Positions 35,901-45,997 of a stretch of DNA of 64,000 bases are shown piece by piece; the stretch's first letter is position 1, and each line of letters begins with the position of its first letter. The notes beneath the pieces are model-generated. The model had not been told where the DNA came from and made no database searches. It saw nothing but the letters and a program-made list of their open reading frames with translations. The position numbers were made by a program, and so were the translations under genes. Origin of the DNA: Hemileia vastatrix (taxonomy: Eukaryota > Basidiomycota > Pucciniomycetes > Pucciniales > Zaghouaniaceae); assembly GCA_030280995.1 (NCBI GenBank), contig JASXTE010000007.1:18452001-18516000 (forward strand), read 5' to 3'.

Positions 35901-38305
35901 GAAACTACACTACCTGCAGCCCCAGTGTCAAGAATGGCATTCATTTCTTTTCCACATATGATAACAGGTGCTCTGATAGGTGTTATTTTGTAAGTATCAT
36001 GAGATACATCTTTAATTATTTCAGCTTCCTCTATGGAAGTTAAAGATGTGTCTGTATGAGGTATAGCATCATTCAGGAACATTATATCCTGTTCTAATAC
36101 AAATATCTCATTTTCATCATCACTGTAAGATATGTTACTCTTGCAATCCTCACTGGATTCCACATTCTCATCTTCATGATTACTAGGTTCAGAATTTTGT
36201 GAGGTTTCAATAACATTTATTCTTTTCTTACACGTGTGACCTTTAACCCAAGGTTCATTACATTTGTAACAAGTGTTATTTTCTTGTCTCTTAGGGACAA
36301 GGGGAGCTGAAGGTTTTTTCTTTTCCACTGGTAACTTACTTGTAGTAGGTTTTACCACTTCAACACTTTGTCTGTAATTACTATACTTGGTTTCATATTT
36401 GTGGTTTAATAATATCTCATTGCATATATTGATGAATCCAGAGGTGTCTCTGACAGTTTCAGTTCTAGCTACAATAATGTCTCTAACTGATATAGGCAAC
36501 TTGTATATTATTTTTTCTTTCCACTCTTCATAATCCATTTTTGGATCCATAGCTTTCATGATTTTTATTAAAGTCATTAAGAAGACCATGGGTTTATCTC
36601 CAGCATTTGGATTATATCTGGCCCTTTCATACAGTCTTTGTTGAGTGATTCTAAATTTTGGGCCACCAAATTGCCTTTCAATTAGTGCCTTCCATTCATT
36701 CCAGGAGTAATTAATTCCCTCACTCAATACAGATTCAAACCATAATAAGGCCACATCTGTAAATAAAGATATTAATTTTGAAGTAATTTCTTCATCAGGT
36801 AATTTGTATGAAAATTTTAAGTTATCAATTCTTTGTATGAATTGTTGCCAATCAGATTTTGAATCCCCGTCAAAAGAAGGGTACTGATCTAACTTAGGCC
36901 AGTTCTTTTGGCTAGTTTTTGCTTCCCTAACCTGAGGAATATTGAGTAATTCACTTACTTTAGAAAGATGATCATTTATTTCATCTTTTACTGATTTTAT
37001 ATTCTCAGAGCCTATGACACTATGTTCATGTTCTATCATTGGTTTATCCTCAGAGTGTTTCATAAAAACTGGTACTCTTTCTACATAAGAGGTATTATCC
37101 TTTATTGTTTCAGTATTTTTCAAAATGTTAGCTACTTCAATTTCTACTCTTTGTAACCTATCTTTTATTACAGGTACTTGAGTCAAAGTATCATTAACAT
37201 TTGAAAAAGACAATTTTACACGTCCCTCTATGGTAGCCATAATATTCTGAGAGTGTTCTAATTTATTTTCTAAATTTCTAATCTCAGATTTTAATCTTTT
37301 ATTCTCATTGATTAATTCATTATTTGAATTTTCAATAATTTTTAATTTATTGGCTGTGGTACTCAATGATTGTGTTAGCTGTAATAATACATTTTCTGTA
37401 TTAATGTTTGACTCTTTTGAGAACTCTTCCAATTTTTCAATTCTTAATAATAATTTACTTATTATTTTTGATTCCATTGGATTCTCTTTTAAAAAATATT
37501 CTATTTTTTCTGTGTCCAATTCAGAAGACTCATTTTCAGGGTCAAGATTTAATTCATTTGGTTCAATTTTTATATTAATAGTATTTTCCTGGTGATCCAT
37601 AAAACTATTTACATTGTCCTCATGTAAAGACAAGTTTAAAATATTCTGTTCAAATGAATAATCCTTTAAATCCTTATCAATAATATCCAATATTTCCTTA
37701 TCAATCTCATTACCTATAAGTAATTTATTGTCAGGTTGATATAATTGATCATAAGAAGTTGGATGACTTACCAAGGTCTTATCCCACTTCCTCTGCCTCT
37801 CCTTGCCTTTCCCCTGTAAGGGTGACTGCTGGAGCCCTGCTGTTGAGGATTGTTGTAGTTTTGGGCGTACCAATCCCATTTCCATTTGCTTACTGTAATT
37901 TTTTGGTCCTCCTCTTGGGCTGGAGGTGTTGCTATGGAATTGTTGGTTGCTACTGTTGGTGGTTGAGTCTTTATGTCCACTAGAGCTTGGTTGACTTCTA
38001 TGAAACCTTGAGCTGCTCTCTTTTCCAGATTGTTGATCTGGTCCACTATATTGTTGACTCTTACTGTCAAGGTGTTCATTAGGGTGGATAGGGAGTGAAC
38101 TTGTTCTTGTAATGTATTTTTTGATTTCTTTATTGAAACCTGCTTTAGAAGCTTTTCCCTTTCCTCCAGAGACATTGACGGAGTGTTGTTTATTATGGGA
38201 GAGTCCTGGCCCTCCATTTGAATGTCCTGTAACAGGTCTTTCAGCTCTAGGTCTTAAGTTATAAGGTTTTACCTTATTACTTACAATGTCATTGTTGTCA
38301 CACAT
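32903..38305 (-). CDS. Gag-pol polyprotein of chromovirus C (1800 residues)
   Basis: One open frame; MCDNND at 38305 was preferred to 38353 because element D gag starts at the same place and PYNLRPR follows in both. Order, approximate residues: Ser/Lys-rich start with KPYNLRPR; coiled coil 275-350; capsid region to 660; zinc knuckle CYKCNEPWVKGHTC at about 680; protease ILDTGAAGSVV at about 790; reverse transcriptase with RLCGDYRALN, MPFGPKN and YIDD (about 1147); RNase H with LYTDAS (about 1297); integrase zinc region to CDSCQKSKRLTG (about 1572); catalytic Asp, Asp and Glu in MDFVTGLP, SDRDPKF and DGLAERMIQ. The frame ends in QKSI just after the catalytic core; the chromodomain lies in the next frame. 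All catalytic residues are present. A single gag-pol frame is usual in Tf1/sushi-type chromoviruses. Confidence 0.97.
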   Translation of the reverse strand: MCDNNDIVSNKVKPYNLRPRAERPVTGHSNGGPGLSHNKQHSVNVSGGKGKASKAGFNKEIKKYITRTSSLPIHPNEHLDSKSQQYSGPDQQSGKESSSRFHRSQPSSSGHKDSTTNSSNQQFHSNTSSPRGGPKNYSKQMEMGLVRPKLQQSSTAGLQQSPLQGKGKERQRKWDKTLVSHPTSYDQLYQPDNKLLIGNEIDKEILDIIDKDLKDYSFEQNILNLSLHEDNVNSFMDHQENTINIKIEPNELNLDPENESSELDTEKIEYFLKENPMESKIISKLLLRIEKLEEFSKESNINTENVLLQLTQSLSTTANKLKIIENSNNELINENKRLKSEIRNLENKLEHSQNIMATIEGRVKLSFSNVNDTLTQVPVIKDRLQRVEIEVANILKNTETIKDNTSYVERVPVFMKHSEDKPMIEHEHSVIGSENIKSVKDEINDHLSKVSELLNIPQVREAKTSQKNWPKLDQYPSFDGDSKSDWQQFIQRIDNLKFSYKLPDEEITSKLISLFTDVALLWFESVLSEGINYSWNEWKALIERQFGGPKFRITQQRLYERARYNPNAGDKPMVFLMTLIKIMKAMDPKMDYEEWKEKIIYKLPISVRDIIVARTETVRDTSGFINICNEILLNHKYETKYSNYRQSVEVVKPTTSKLPVEKKKPSAPLVPKRQENNTCYKCNEPWVKGHTCKKRINVIETSQNSEPSNHEDENVESSEDCKSNISYSDDENEIFVLEQDIMFLNDAIPHTDTSLTSIEEAEIIKDVSHDTYKITPIRAPVIICGKEMNAILDTGAAGSVVSLNALMKLDSKYQEKLEPVQTKNWRGFGSVLNPIGKYKTAVFFKYNNGYVRAVCEFVVMDNNNCSDWFIIGNDLLTKFGIKLDPANSCFTIGVNGKRKFKICSENSVYTISPREEQLQGGRTTNEVGELENEIQKASFSPQLSNIEQEDILRLIKSYPMAFAHGSNELGLVKNHEMKISLSCDLDNIPGSLKKKPYPASPAKRKDIEDNIKLLLEMGIVEKVDTTPKYCVISPVLISYEKDKARLCGDYRALNTYTVDDIYPLPRIASIHATLQGAKYISCLDGNKGYHQIPVERDSQNYLLITTHMGIYKYVRMPFGPKNAPSVFQKLMDSVFHQEMVEGWLLVYIDDIIVFSKTYDEHLNHLKRVFQKMDEINMTIALKKCKFGFQSLKVLGHVVSGLQICVDQNKVAAIKNIGIPKNVKEVQSFLGMCGYYRQYIKNYQSIAAPLTTLIRKNEAFIWNNERQHAFNKLKECLMSAPILGLPDFTLPFILYTDASFIGLGAALQQKQIINGKLSEVVICYISRTLRKTELRYGATQLECLAVVWALEKLHYYLEDQKFELITDCSAVKSLLNMKTPNRQMFRWQLAVQEYRGRMTITHRAGTLHSNVDLLSRSPLPNDADNPAYVPENEVIHIFGIYIVDLEEEFMQTILENYSSDKDLSKLSTILNDPTNASMSALIKTLPPKYKNALEKGKLSIEDGYIYYRKKLSNVIVIPPSMKELMLSTCHDDILAGHFDFNKTLTRVKNTAWWINMKEDVQKYIETCDSCQKSKRLTGKRAGLLQQIEQPKAPWEIINMDFVTGLPLAGKESFNSCWVIVDRLTKMCKFIPTHKEVSAKDLALLWWTQMMNTAGFPKAIISDRDPKFTSEFWTSLMEVSGCQLKLSTAHHPQTDGLAERMIQTLEDMIRRYCAFGLEYKDNEKFTHDWVTLIPGLEFAYNSTTHSVTEKKPFELWLGYVPNTPVNLLNKLPRLDIHPGTKSFIHMQQMCRKHAEECIQKSI
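37768..38217 (-). CDS. Overlapping coiled-coil ORF in gag of chromovirus C (149 residues)
   Basis: Runs in the +1 frame relative to gag, from MEGQDSPI at 38217 to GIRPW-stop. Residues about 15-85 form a heptad-rich coiled coil (SLEEREKLLKQVSIKK ... LEKRAAQGF); a Pro/Thr/Gln linker follows; the end has ITVSKWKWDWYAQN and SSSHPYRGKARR. Element D carries a homologue starting MEGQ with the same KWKWDW and HPYKGK blocks and the same PW-stop. No signal peptide or membrane segment. Possible roles are a capsid partner or RNA-binding accessory protein; none is shown. Translation would need leaky scanning or reinitiation past the gag ATG. Confidence 0.6.
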   Translation of the reverse strand: MEGQDSPIINNTPSMSLEEREKLLKQVSIKKSKNTLQEQVHSLSTLMNTLTVRVNNIVDQINNLEKRAAQGFIEVNQALVDIKTQPPTVATNNSIATPPAQEEDQKITVSKWKWDWYAQNYNNPQQQGSSSHPYRGKARRGRGSGIRPW

Positions 38306-38630
38306 TTTTACGTGGAAGTTAAAGAATTGAAAGTTTAGATATGAAAACTTCAAAAAGGAGTTTTATCAGTATTTATCAATACCACTGAAGACAATTTTAT
38401 TGCTTACTTATTGGTATGAAGTGAATATTTAAGTGCCAAAAGTCAAATATGCTTTTATGTGGTCACTTGATTTAACTGGTCTACAATATGTAGCCGTGTT
38501 TTTATATTCAAAAGAAAACAACTGTCAGTATGATTCTTTCTAAATATTTAATGAATTTTACAAACCAATAAAAGAGAAGATTAAGAGTCCTGTTAAAAGA
38601 AAACAATTAATCAGTTCAATTGGTTATCAT

Positions 38631-38798
38631 CTGCAAAGATCACAAATTTAATTGGTCTATTGACAGACTCCCACTAAGAACAATTATATGTTAAATTAGT
38701 GGTAAAAAATTTTATCTGCAAAGATCTCAAATTTAATTGGTCTATTAACAGACCCACTAATAACAATTATAAGTTAAATTAGTGGTAAAATTGTTGAT
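38631..38798. repeat. Duplicated 85-bp unit in the leader of chromovirus C
   Basis: Two units start CTGCAAAGATC at 38631 and 38716; both contain AATTTAATTGGTCTATT and ACTAATTTAAC-like blocks. In RNA sense each carries GACCAATTAAATTTG. The rest of the leader (38306-38957) is AT-rich and shows nothing else. Confidence 0.8.
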
Positions 38799-38957
38799 TC
38801 AATATCACAATTTTATAATATAACAGGGCTTCTTTTTCTAAAATCACTATATAAGTGACCCCAACCTGTTGTAATTATCCAAATACTTTTATAGGGATAT
38901 TATTTACGTGCACCTTCTCTTGAAAATTTCACTTACCAGGATTATAACAGAATTCTT

Positions 38958-38974
38958 GAGGAAAGGCCCCCAAT
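38958..38974 (-). other. Primer binding site of chromovirus C
   Basis: Minus strand ATTGGGGGCCTTTCCTC directly after the LTR. B (ATTGGGAGCCTTTCC) and D (ATTGGGGGTCTTTCC) have almost the same sequence at the same place, which supports a common tRNA primer. The tRNA is not identified here. Confidence 0.7.
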
Positions 38975-40476
38975 TGTCAGGCTAAGGTCAAGTACAAGGA
39001 CGTGAACTAGCTTGAATAGTCAGTTGTCTAGAAGATTTAAATGGTCCTATATGAATACTGTAATATAAATCCAATAAGTAGTAAAATATAATCAAAATTT
39101 AAAGGTCTCAGTAATATAATTCTCACTAGTCTTATATATGGCTTACAATCTTTGTAGTTGGTAGAAAAATAGATTTTATAATTCAGATACTATTCAAAAG
39201 TCTTATAAAAGTACTAATTGATATGTATTGTAATTTGTTTGGTTATATTGGTTAATTGTAAATGATAAAGAATGAAGAAATACAACCCAAAAACCTCCTC
39301 CTTTTTATACACACTGAGTTCCCCAATGATTCCCTTGATGTACCACCCAATACACAGTTAATCACGCCTCTAAACAACTAATAGACATTCCCATCAACAA
39401 TCCCAGTGATCCTTGACATAATTAGAAGAGTAACAACCGCCAAAATCCTGAAATAACAAGGGAAATCCATCAAAATTAAAGAAAAAGACAAAAAGAGAGT
39501 ATATGCGTATAAAACAATAATATTAAGGACTAAAGGAGACTTTTTAAGGTTAATAATAGCTTAATAATAAGGGGGATTTAATGTAGAAATAATGGGGCTA
39601 ATCCTGACATTATACTACGTGAAATTCCCATTCAAAAATAACCAAAATTGACTGAGAAACCACCCAAAAACTTAAAAAAGAGCGTGAGATGTGGGGTAAC
39701 TACATGCAGTTCTTGGCAGGCGCTTGCACGGGTAAATCCTTGACTAAAATTAGGCGAGTTTAAGCGTGGTGATGAAATAAAGTGCCAAGAGTGAGGTTAT
39801 TAATGAAATTAGTGCATATAAACAGGGTCAATGCATTATTAATTAAGCTAGGACACTAAATAAGCGCCTGTCGCCTATTTTAGTGTGTTTCCCCACAGTG
39901 GGCGTAGAATGTGGGGTAATTATAGTGTGAAAAAGCTAACTTTGCTAAAAATGAAGCTATTCACACGGGAAAAAAGCAGGCAGTATGTGGCCAGTACACA
40001 GAAGCCATTTCTGGCATAAAAAACACCAAATTTGAAAAGTGTTAATTTTATGCATTTAAATAGCCAAATCAATAGTTCTAAATGAGCCCAATTGATCTGT
40101 CAAAGCGCAATTTTGATATTCTCAATTTTATAGCGCATATAGTCAACTTTTAAGTGAAATAAAGCGCATTTCTTGTTTTTTGCATAAAACAATGAATATA
40201 ACAGCTTTAAGTGTACTTAAAAATTATGCAGCCTTATACTTAAGGTTCTTAAGATTACCCTAACATATTCCAACTTAATATTAAGTACATAAGACCTATA
40301 AAAGGTGGATATATGCGTGTATATAAGGTGTTATAATGGCATTTTTTGTGTATTATCATAATTTTACTTATGTATACTATTTGTGTACTCTTATTTATTA
40401 TTCCCATGTATAGTTCATGTGTTTAACATAACTTATAAGTACTTTTTACTCAGTCCTGGAGATATACAGGCTGACA
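38975..40476 (-). repeat. 5' LTR of chromovirus C
   Basis: 1502 bp, apparently identical to 30747-32248 at an offset of 8228. It holds a minus-strand TATA box (GTATAAAAAGG at about 39300-39312), so transcription should start a few tens of bases further left. Confidence 0.97.
39299..39312 (-). promoter_or_regulatory. TATA box in the 5' LTR of chromovirus C
   Basis: Minus strand TGTGTATAAAAAGGAGG. The same place in the solo LTR of copy 1 reads GGGTATAAAAGGAGG. Core promoter role is inferred from sequence and position. Confidence 0.5.
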
Positions 40477-41344
40477 TTTAGTGTCCTAAATTAATTATAA
40501 GTGATTTAACTTCATTATATGCACTAATTTCATGTATAATTTCAAACTTGGTGCCAAAAAATCACTACCATGCTTAAATTTGCCTAAAGTAGTCAAGGAT
40601 TTACCAGTGCAAGCACCTTCCCAGGACTTCAATCAGTTACCCCACATCTCACATCCTATTTTGGGTTTCTTGGTCAATATTGGTCATAATTGGATGGGGA
40701 TTTCTTATAGTAAATTGGAATACTTAGCCCCTTCATTTCTACTGTTAATCCCCCTTCATATTGTGTCATATTTAGTGTTATTCTTTCTTTTTTTAGTCTT
40801 TTACTTTAAGGTATTACATGCATATACTCTCTTTTTTTGCCTATTCTTTTATTTTAATGGAGTATCCCTATTATTCCAGGATTTTGGTGGGCAATATCAT
40901 TCTATTTATGTTATTGTTCATTCCTTATGTTGATGGACAGCTGTATTAGCCAGAATGAGGTGTCATTGGCCATCTATAGGATTGTTAAGTCAGGTAGGAC
41001 ACATTTGAGAATTATTGGGTATAAAAGGAGGGGGTTTTTGGTCTTGTTTTCTGCATTCTTTATCATTAAAATTAAATCATATAACCATTAAAATTACAAT
41101 ACATTTCATTATTACTTTTTAAAGTCATTGAATAGTGTTTGAATTAGGATATCTTTTTTCTACCAACTATAAGATTGTAACCCATTTATAATTAGTGAGA
41201 TTAAAATTACTGAGACCCTTATATTGAGTTACATTTTTATACTTATTGGATTTGTACTGCAGTATTCATATAGGGCCATTTAATTCTTTTAGAAAACTGG
41301 CTAATCAAGCTCTTTAGGTCTCTGTACTTGAACTCAGCCTGAAA

Positions 41345-41877
41345 CATAAGGTCAGAAAAACAAATTTAAGAAAAGTAAGTGCAAGAAAAATAAGTTCATC
41401 AAAAGCAAGTATATGAAAAATCCTTTGCAACCAAGAAAAAAAAATTTATTTCTTTTTTTTTTATACAAAAAAATTGTAAAAAAAAAAAAAAAAAATTAGC
41501 AAAAAAAAAAAAAACAAAAAACAAAAAATGAAAAATGAAATGAAAGACCTTTTTATAGTGTAAAAAAAAAAAAAAAAAAAAAACTTCCCATGGTTAAAAG
41601 ATATTTTTCTTACACTCAATTTTCTAACATATTTTTTTTTGCTCATATTTTCCTTACATGTATTTTTCTAGCATATATTGTCCTATCTTTATGTCACTCC
41701 CTACAATATCCCCAACTTGTTCTGGATATCACCATAAGGAATATCTTACTTGGTGCATAGTGTTCCCTTGCCAAGTCGGCAAAAGAATATATATTTATAA
41801 TGTATTATATGTTTTTATATTTTTATATTTGTATATTTTTACAATTAGATAATGGTATAAATATAGAATTTTATATT
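41345..41877. other. Right arm of TIR element and spacer, copy 2
   Basis: Homopolymer-rich (41452-41583), then the inverted end TCCCTACAATATCCCCAACTTG (41698-41719) and AT-rich spacer. Copy of 12295-12796. No genes. Confidence 0.5.
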
Positions 41878-42905
41878 TCTATAATTTTTTAATTTTATAA
41901 TTTTATAATTTTATAATTTTATAATTTTATAATTTTATAATTTTATAATTTTATAATTTTATAATTTTATAATTTTATAATTTTATAATTTTATAATTTT
42001 ATAATTTTATAATTTTATAATTTTATAATTTTATAATTTTATAATTTTATAATTTTATAATTTTATAAATTTATAATTTTATAATTTTATAATTTTATAA
42101 TTTTATAATTTTATAATTTTATAAATTTATAAATTTATAATTTTATAATTTTATAATTTTATAATTTTATAATTTTATAATTTTATAATTTTATAATTTT
42201 ATAATTTTATAATTTTATAATTTTATAATTTTATAATTTTATAATTTTATAATTTTATAATTTTATAATTTTATAATTTTATAATTTTATAATTTTATAA
42301 TTTTATAATTTTATAATTTTATAATTTTATAATTTTATAATTTTATAATTTTATAATTTTATAATTTTATAATTTTATAATTTTATAATTTTATAATTTT
42401 ATAATTTTATAATTTTATAATTTTATAATTTTATAATTTTATAATTTTATAATTTTATAATTTTATAATTTTATAATTTTATAATTTTATAATTTTATAA
42501 TTTTATAATTTTATAATTTTATAATTTTATAATTTTATAATTTTATAATTTTATAATTTTATAATTTTATAATTTTATAATTTTATAATTTTATAATTTT
42601 ATAATTTTATAATTTTATAATTTTATAATTTTATAATTTTATAATTTTATAATTTTATAATTTTATAATTTTATAATTTTATAATTTTATAATTTTATAA
42701 TTTTATAATTTTATAATTTTATAATTTTATAATTTTATAATTTTATAATTTTATAATTTTATAATTTTATAATTTTATAATTTTATAATTTATAATTTTA
42801 TAATTTTATAATTTTATAATTTTATAATTTTATAATTTTATAATTTTATAATTTTATAATTTTATAATCCTATAATTTTATAATCCTATAATTTTATAAT
42901 TTTAT
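41878..42905. repeat. Octamer satellite (TATAATTT)n, copy 2, expanded
   Basis: About 128 tandem units of ATAATTTT over 1.03 kb, very uniform, with a few variant units (ATAAATTT near 42066 and 42121, a one-base deletion near 42790, ATAATCCT near 42868). Three times the length in copy 1. Confidence 0.98.
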
Positions 42906-43994
42906 AATCTTTTAATTTTTACCGTGCAATATTTGGGGGGGACTTGCTAGCAAGTCCTTAATTTAAACTTAGATGGAACTCATATGGAACATAGACTCAA
43001 CTTATAATGAACTGATTTTGAAATTTGCTTTGAACTAATCTTGAGCTCTTAAAGAACAATGGATGAGTCTGAGCTTGAGTAATAGTGAAAATCTAATGAA
43101 TAATATACAGAAATAATAACAAGGTCAGATTAAGAATCTGATCCATTTAAAAGATTTTTTTCATAAAACACAATTTTGTTTCAATTTTGAATTTCACTTG
43201 ATCATTATAATTACTGAAAATCATAGTATTTATTTTGAAAGTATCAATTTTAAACTCTTTAATGATTTTATTAGTTTTTTTTTGAAAAAACAAATAATAA
43301 GATTAGTGGTTCTTTTTATTGATAATTACTTTTAACCAAGAATTTGAAGCTTTTATTTTTTGATTTAAACCATTTTACCTGATTTATTTTTATTTTTATC
43401 ATTTCTGATTATGCAATATAATTATTTTCAATTCAATGGATTTATTTAAGAAACTTATTGAACTATCAAAATTTTCAATTGTTTTATTTTAGAATACTGT
43501 TAAAAGACTCATAAATAAAAAATAATTAGATAAAAATATGTTATCTATATTTCTGGTTCAATAAAGCCCTATTACAGCTTCTTAATATTGAGCACTAATA
43601 TTTGATAAATTATTTAATTTTTTGTCTGGAAAGAAGTATAATTCTTATACCAGTGGATTCTAATCCAGTTTTTTATATTTTTATATACAATAAGATGATT
43701 AAAATTAAAAGAAAATATATTTTTGCCCTTTTTTTGGTTTATTGAATATTTAACTACTAAGAATTTTTGAAATATACATTTATTCAATGTAATACATATA
43801 TGATATTATGTAACTCTTCATGATGCATTTCATAAAAAATCTCATGTAAATATGTTTATTTGTTAGTCTCAGGCTGAGGTCAAGTACAGAGACATGAAAT
43901 AGCTTGAATGGTCAGTTTTCTAGAAGATTTAAATGCTCCTATATGAATACTTTAGTACAAATCCAATAAGTATTGAAATGTAACTCAATATAAG

Positions 43995-45962
43995 TGTCAA
44001 GGGGTCCTTTTTGTCTAGAAGCTTGGTTCAAAGTTTTCATGAGGTTTTTAAGGGATGAAATGGACTCTCAACAAAATAGTACGTATTTTTTAATCAAAAT
44101 GATTGTTTTACTCAAATATAAGAGGTAGAATTTAAATATTAAAATAGATTATAGAATAGAATTACACTGTTGTAAGTACTAATGTTATAAAATATAGAAA
44201 TAAGTGTTATATTGTAAAATATAGTAATAAAAGTAAGTAATTGAAGGAATGTCTTGAAAAGCACAAAGTAAGAGGCCTTTTTTAGGAAAAACATGAGGGA
44301 ATAAAATATACAGAATTTACACCATCTACTGTAAGAGTGTGAGAAAAAGGATAACAAAAAAAAGGAGTACATATATCAGCCAGGATGTCTAGAAGATTGA
44401 AGAAATGAATAGGAATAATAAAGGATAGAAATGGAAATAATAAGGTAGTAATATAAAATGAAATAAAATAGATATAATTTGAGAGAATAGGATGACAATA
44501 TAATTGAGATATGACAAAAGTTGTAAGTATTAAATTAATTAGCAAATATTAATAATAATAATAAATGTTCAAAAGCGCATCAGTTTAAAATTAGTATTAT
44601 AAATCTTAAGGCAACCTATAATAATTTATATAGTATTTAAATAAGATGTAATGCACTAATAAAAATAGTAAATAAAGAAATATATTTAAAATATGTTGAG
44701 TGAGTGTATAGTAAGTAAGTCATGATCTACCAGATGGACTTCTAAAGCCCTTTTATAGGCAAGAGGACATTCTGGAGCGTTCCAATAGTATATACAAAAA
44801 GGTAAAATTATGTGAAATAATTAATTTAAAAGAATCTAATTTAAAAACATAAAAAATAAATCCGTGAATAGAAAAAAATATCTTTCCCATTAGTAATCCC
44901 TAAAAAAGAATAGAATTAATATAACAACTAAATACGTGAGTATAAAAAATATGAGAACTATGAGAAAGAAATCTAAAGAAGGAATACCAATAGCTAGAAA
45001 AGTATAATTAAAATAAAGGGAAGTATTTTTACGCTTTTAAATAAGCTTAACTAAGTATAAGTAATATTAATTTAACTATGTCAAGTAAATGAACTATTAA
45101 ATCAATTGAACAACTAATTAAGTTAATTCAGGAACCTTTTAACATGAGAATTTGAATTTAATCATATTAAATTAATTTAGTAATATTAGTAACAAAATTA
45201 GGGGTCACAGAAGCGCCAAATATTGATGGATATTATTATATGATAGGTTGTATTTAGTTTTATATAAATGTTATTATTAAAAATTGTAATTACTGTGTAG
45301 GTTAAATTTACACTGATAATATAATTTTAAATAATTTATTTATACATATAAATCACACCTTGATATTATAGAATATTATATTTATTTATGTAATACAATT
45401 TATTTAATAATAAAATTAAGTATAATATTTTATTTCATTCACAAAACATTTATAATTTTATTTTAAATAATTTTTTGTATTTACGTAAAGTTATTCCTTT
45501 ACAGTAATTTATTATATAAATTACTGGACTCCTAAGATAGCCTGGCTGACAACATATATGACATAAGAAATAAATAAACTGGTACATCAACAAGGGCATC
45601 AAATTTATTAGCAATAAAGTTTGAGTTCCTTGGACTGTCACAATTAATTACACAATAATTAATTAATTATATTACTTTCATGGGATTCCAGATCTCTCAC
45701 TGAGGTAATATAATTGTTTTAAAGTTTTTTTTATTATAGGTTTATTATTAAATTTTATTCTCATTGACTTATACTATTGAGCACGGTGTTAGGGAGTAAA
45801 ATTGTAGGGGACATTTTATTTACACTACTTATTGTACTTAACTAGTTAATTGTAAGTAATACTTAAGTAGATAATTAATTATTAGTAAGAAGAAGGGGCG
45901 TGGCTTCAACTCAGTAAAATAATCAATTATTTTACCAGTTAAGTCTAGTAGCCTGGCTGACA
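43995..45962 (-). repeat. 3' LTR of chromovirus B copy 2, interrupted by S-type LTR
   Basis: Begins TGTCAAGGGG, ends GCCTGGCTGACA. About 785 bp after removal of the S-type LTR at 44374-45551. Confidence 0.92.
44374..45551 (-). repeat. S-type solo LTR inside the B LTR, copy 2 (1178 bp)
   Basis: Same insertion as 14595-15772, with ACATA at 44369-44373 and 45552-45556. Equal length in both copies. Confidence 0.92.
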
Positions 45963-45997
45963 CTCCCTCACTCTAAAAATAAACAATAAAAAAAATG

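Larger units (their letters stand above)
30747..40476 (-). mobile_element. Full-length Ty3/gypsy chromovirus C, very young insertion
   Basis: 9730 bp with two 1502-bp LTRs (30747-32248 and 38975-40476), flanked by TTTAG (30742-30746, 40477-40481). Every LTR stretch compared by eye was identical. Inside: primer binding site 38958-38974, leader with a duplicated 85-bp unit, one 1800-residue gag-pol frame, and a purine-rich tract next to the 3' LTR (32249-32262). It inserted into a C-type solo LTR. One single-base change at 32917-32922 is the only lesion seen. Confidence 0.97.
28376..41344 (+). repeat. C-type solo LTR, copy 2, interrupted twice
   Basis: Starts TACCAGTCTGGATATT and ends CAGCCTGAAA as in copy 1, followed by CATAA. 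It is interrupted by the Harbinger element (28417-30140) and by full-length element C (30747-40476). Joined, it matches 8770-12289 without the MITE. Confidence 0.88.
28318..41770. mobile_element. TIR element arms, copy 2 (split by nested insertions)
   Basis: Left arm 28323-28375, right arm about 41345-41770, matching 8717-8769 and 12295-12690. Between them stand the C-type LTR, the Harbinger element and the young element C. The A/T homopolymers of the right arm (41440-41583) differ in length from copy 1. Confidence 0.55.

Noticed and set aside
12797..42905. CRISPR-like or telomere-like nature of the octamer arrays
   Set aside because: There are no spacers, and the A/T-only unit is not a fungal telomere repeat; it is simple tandem satellite.
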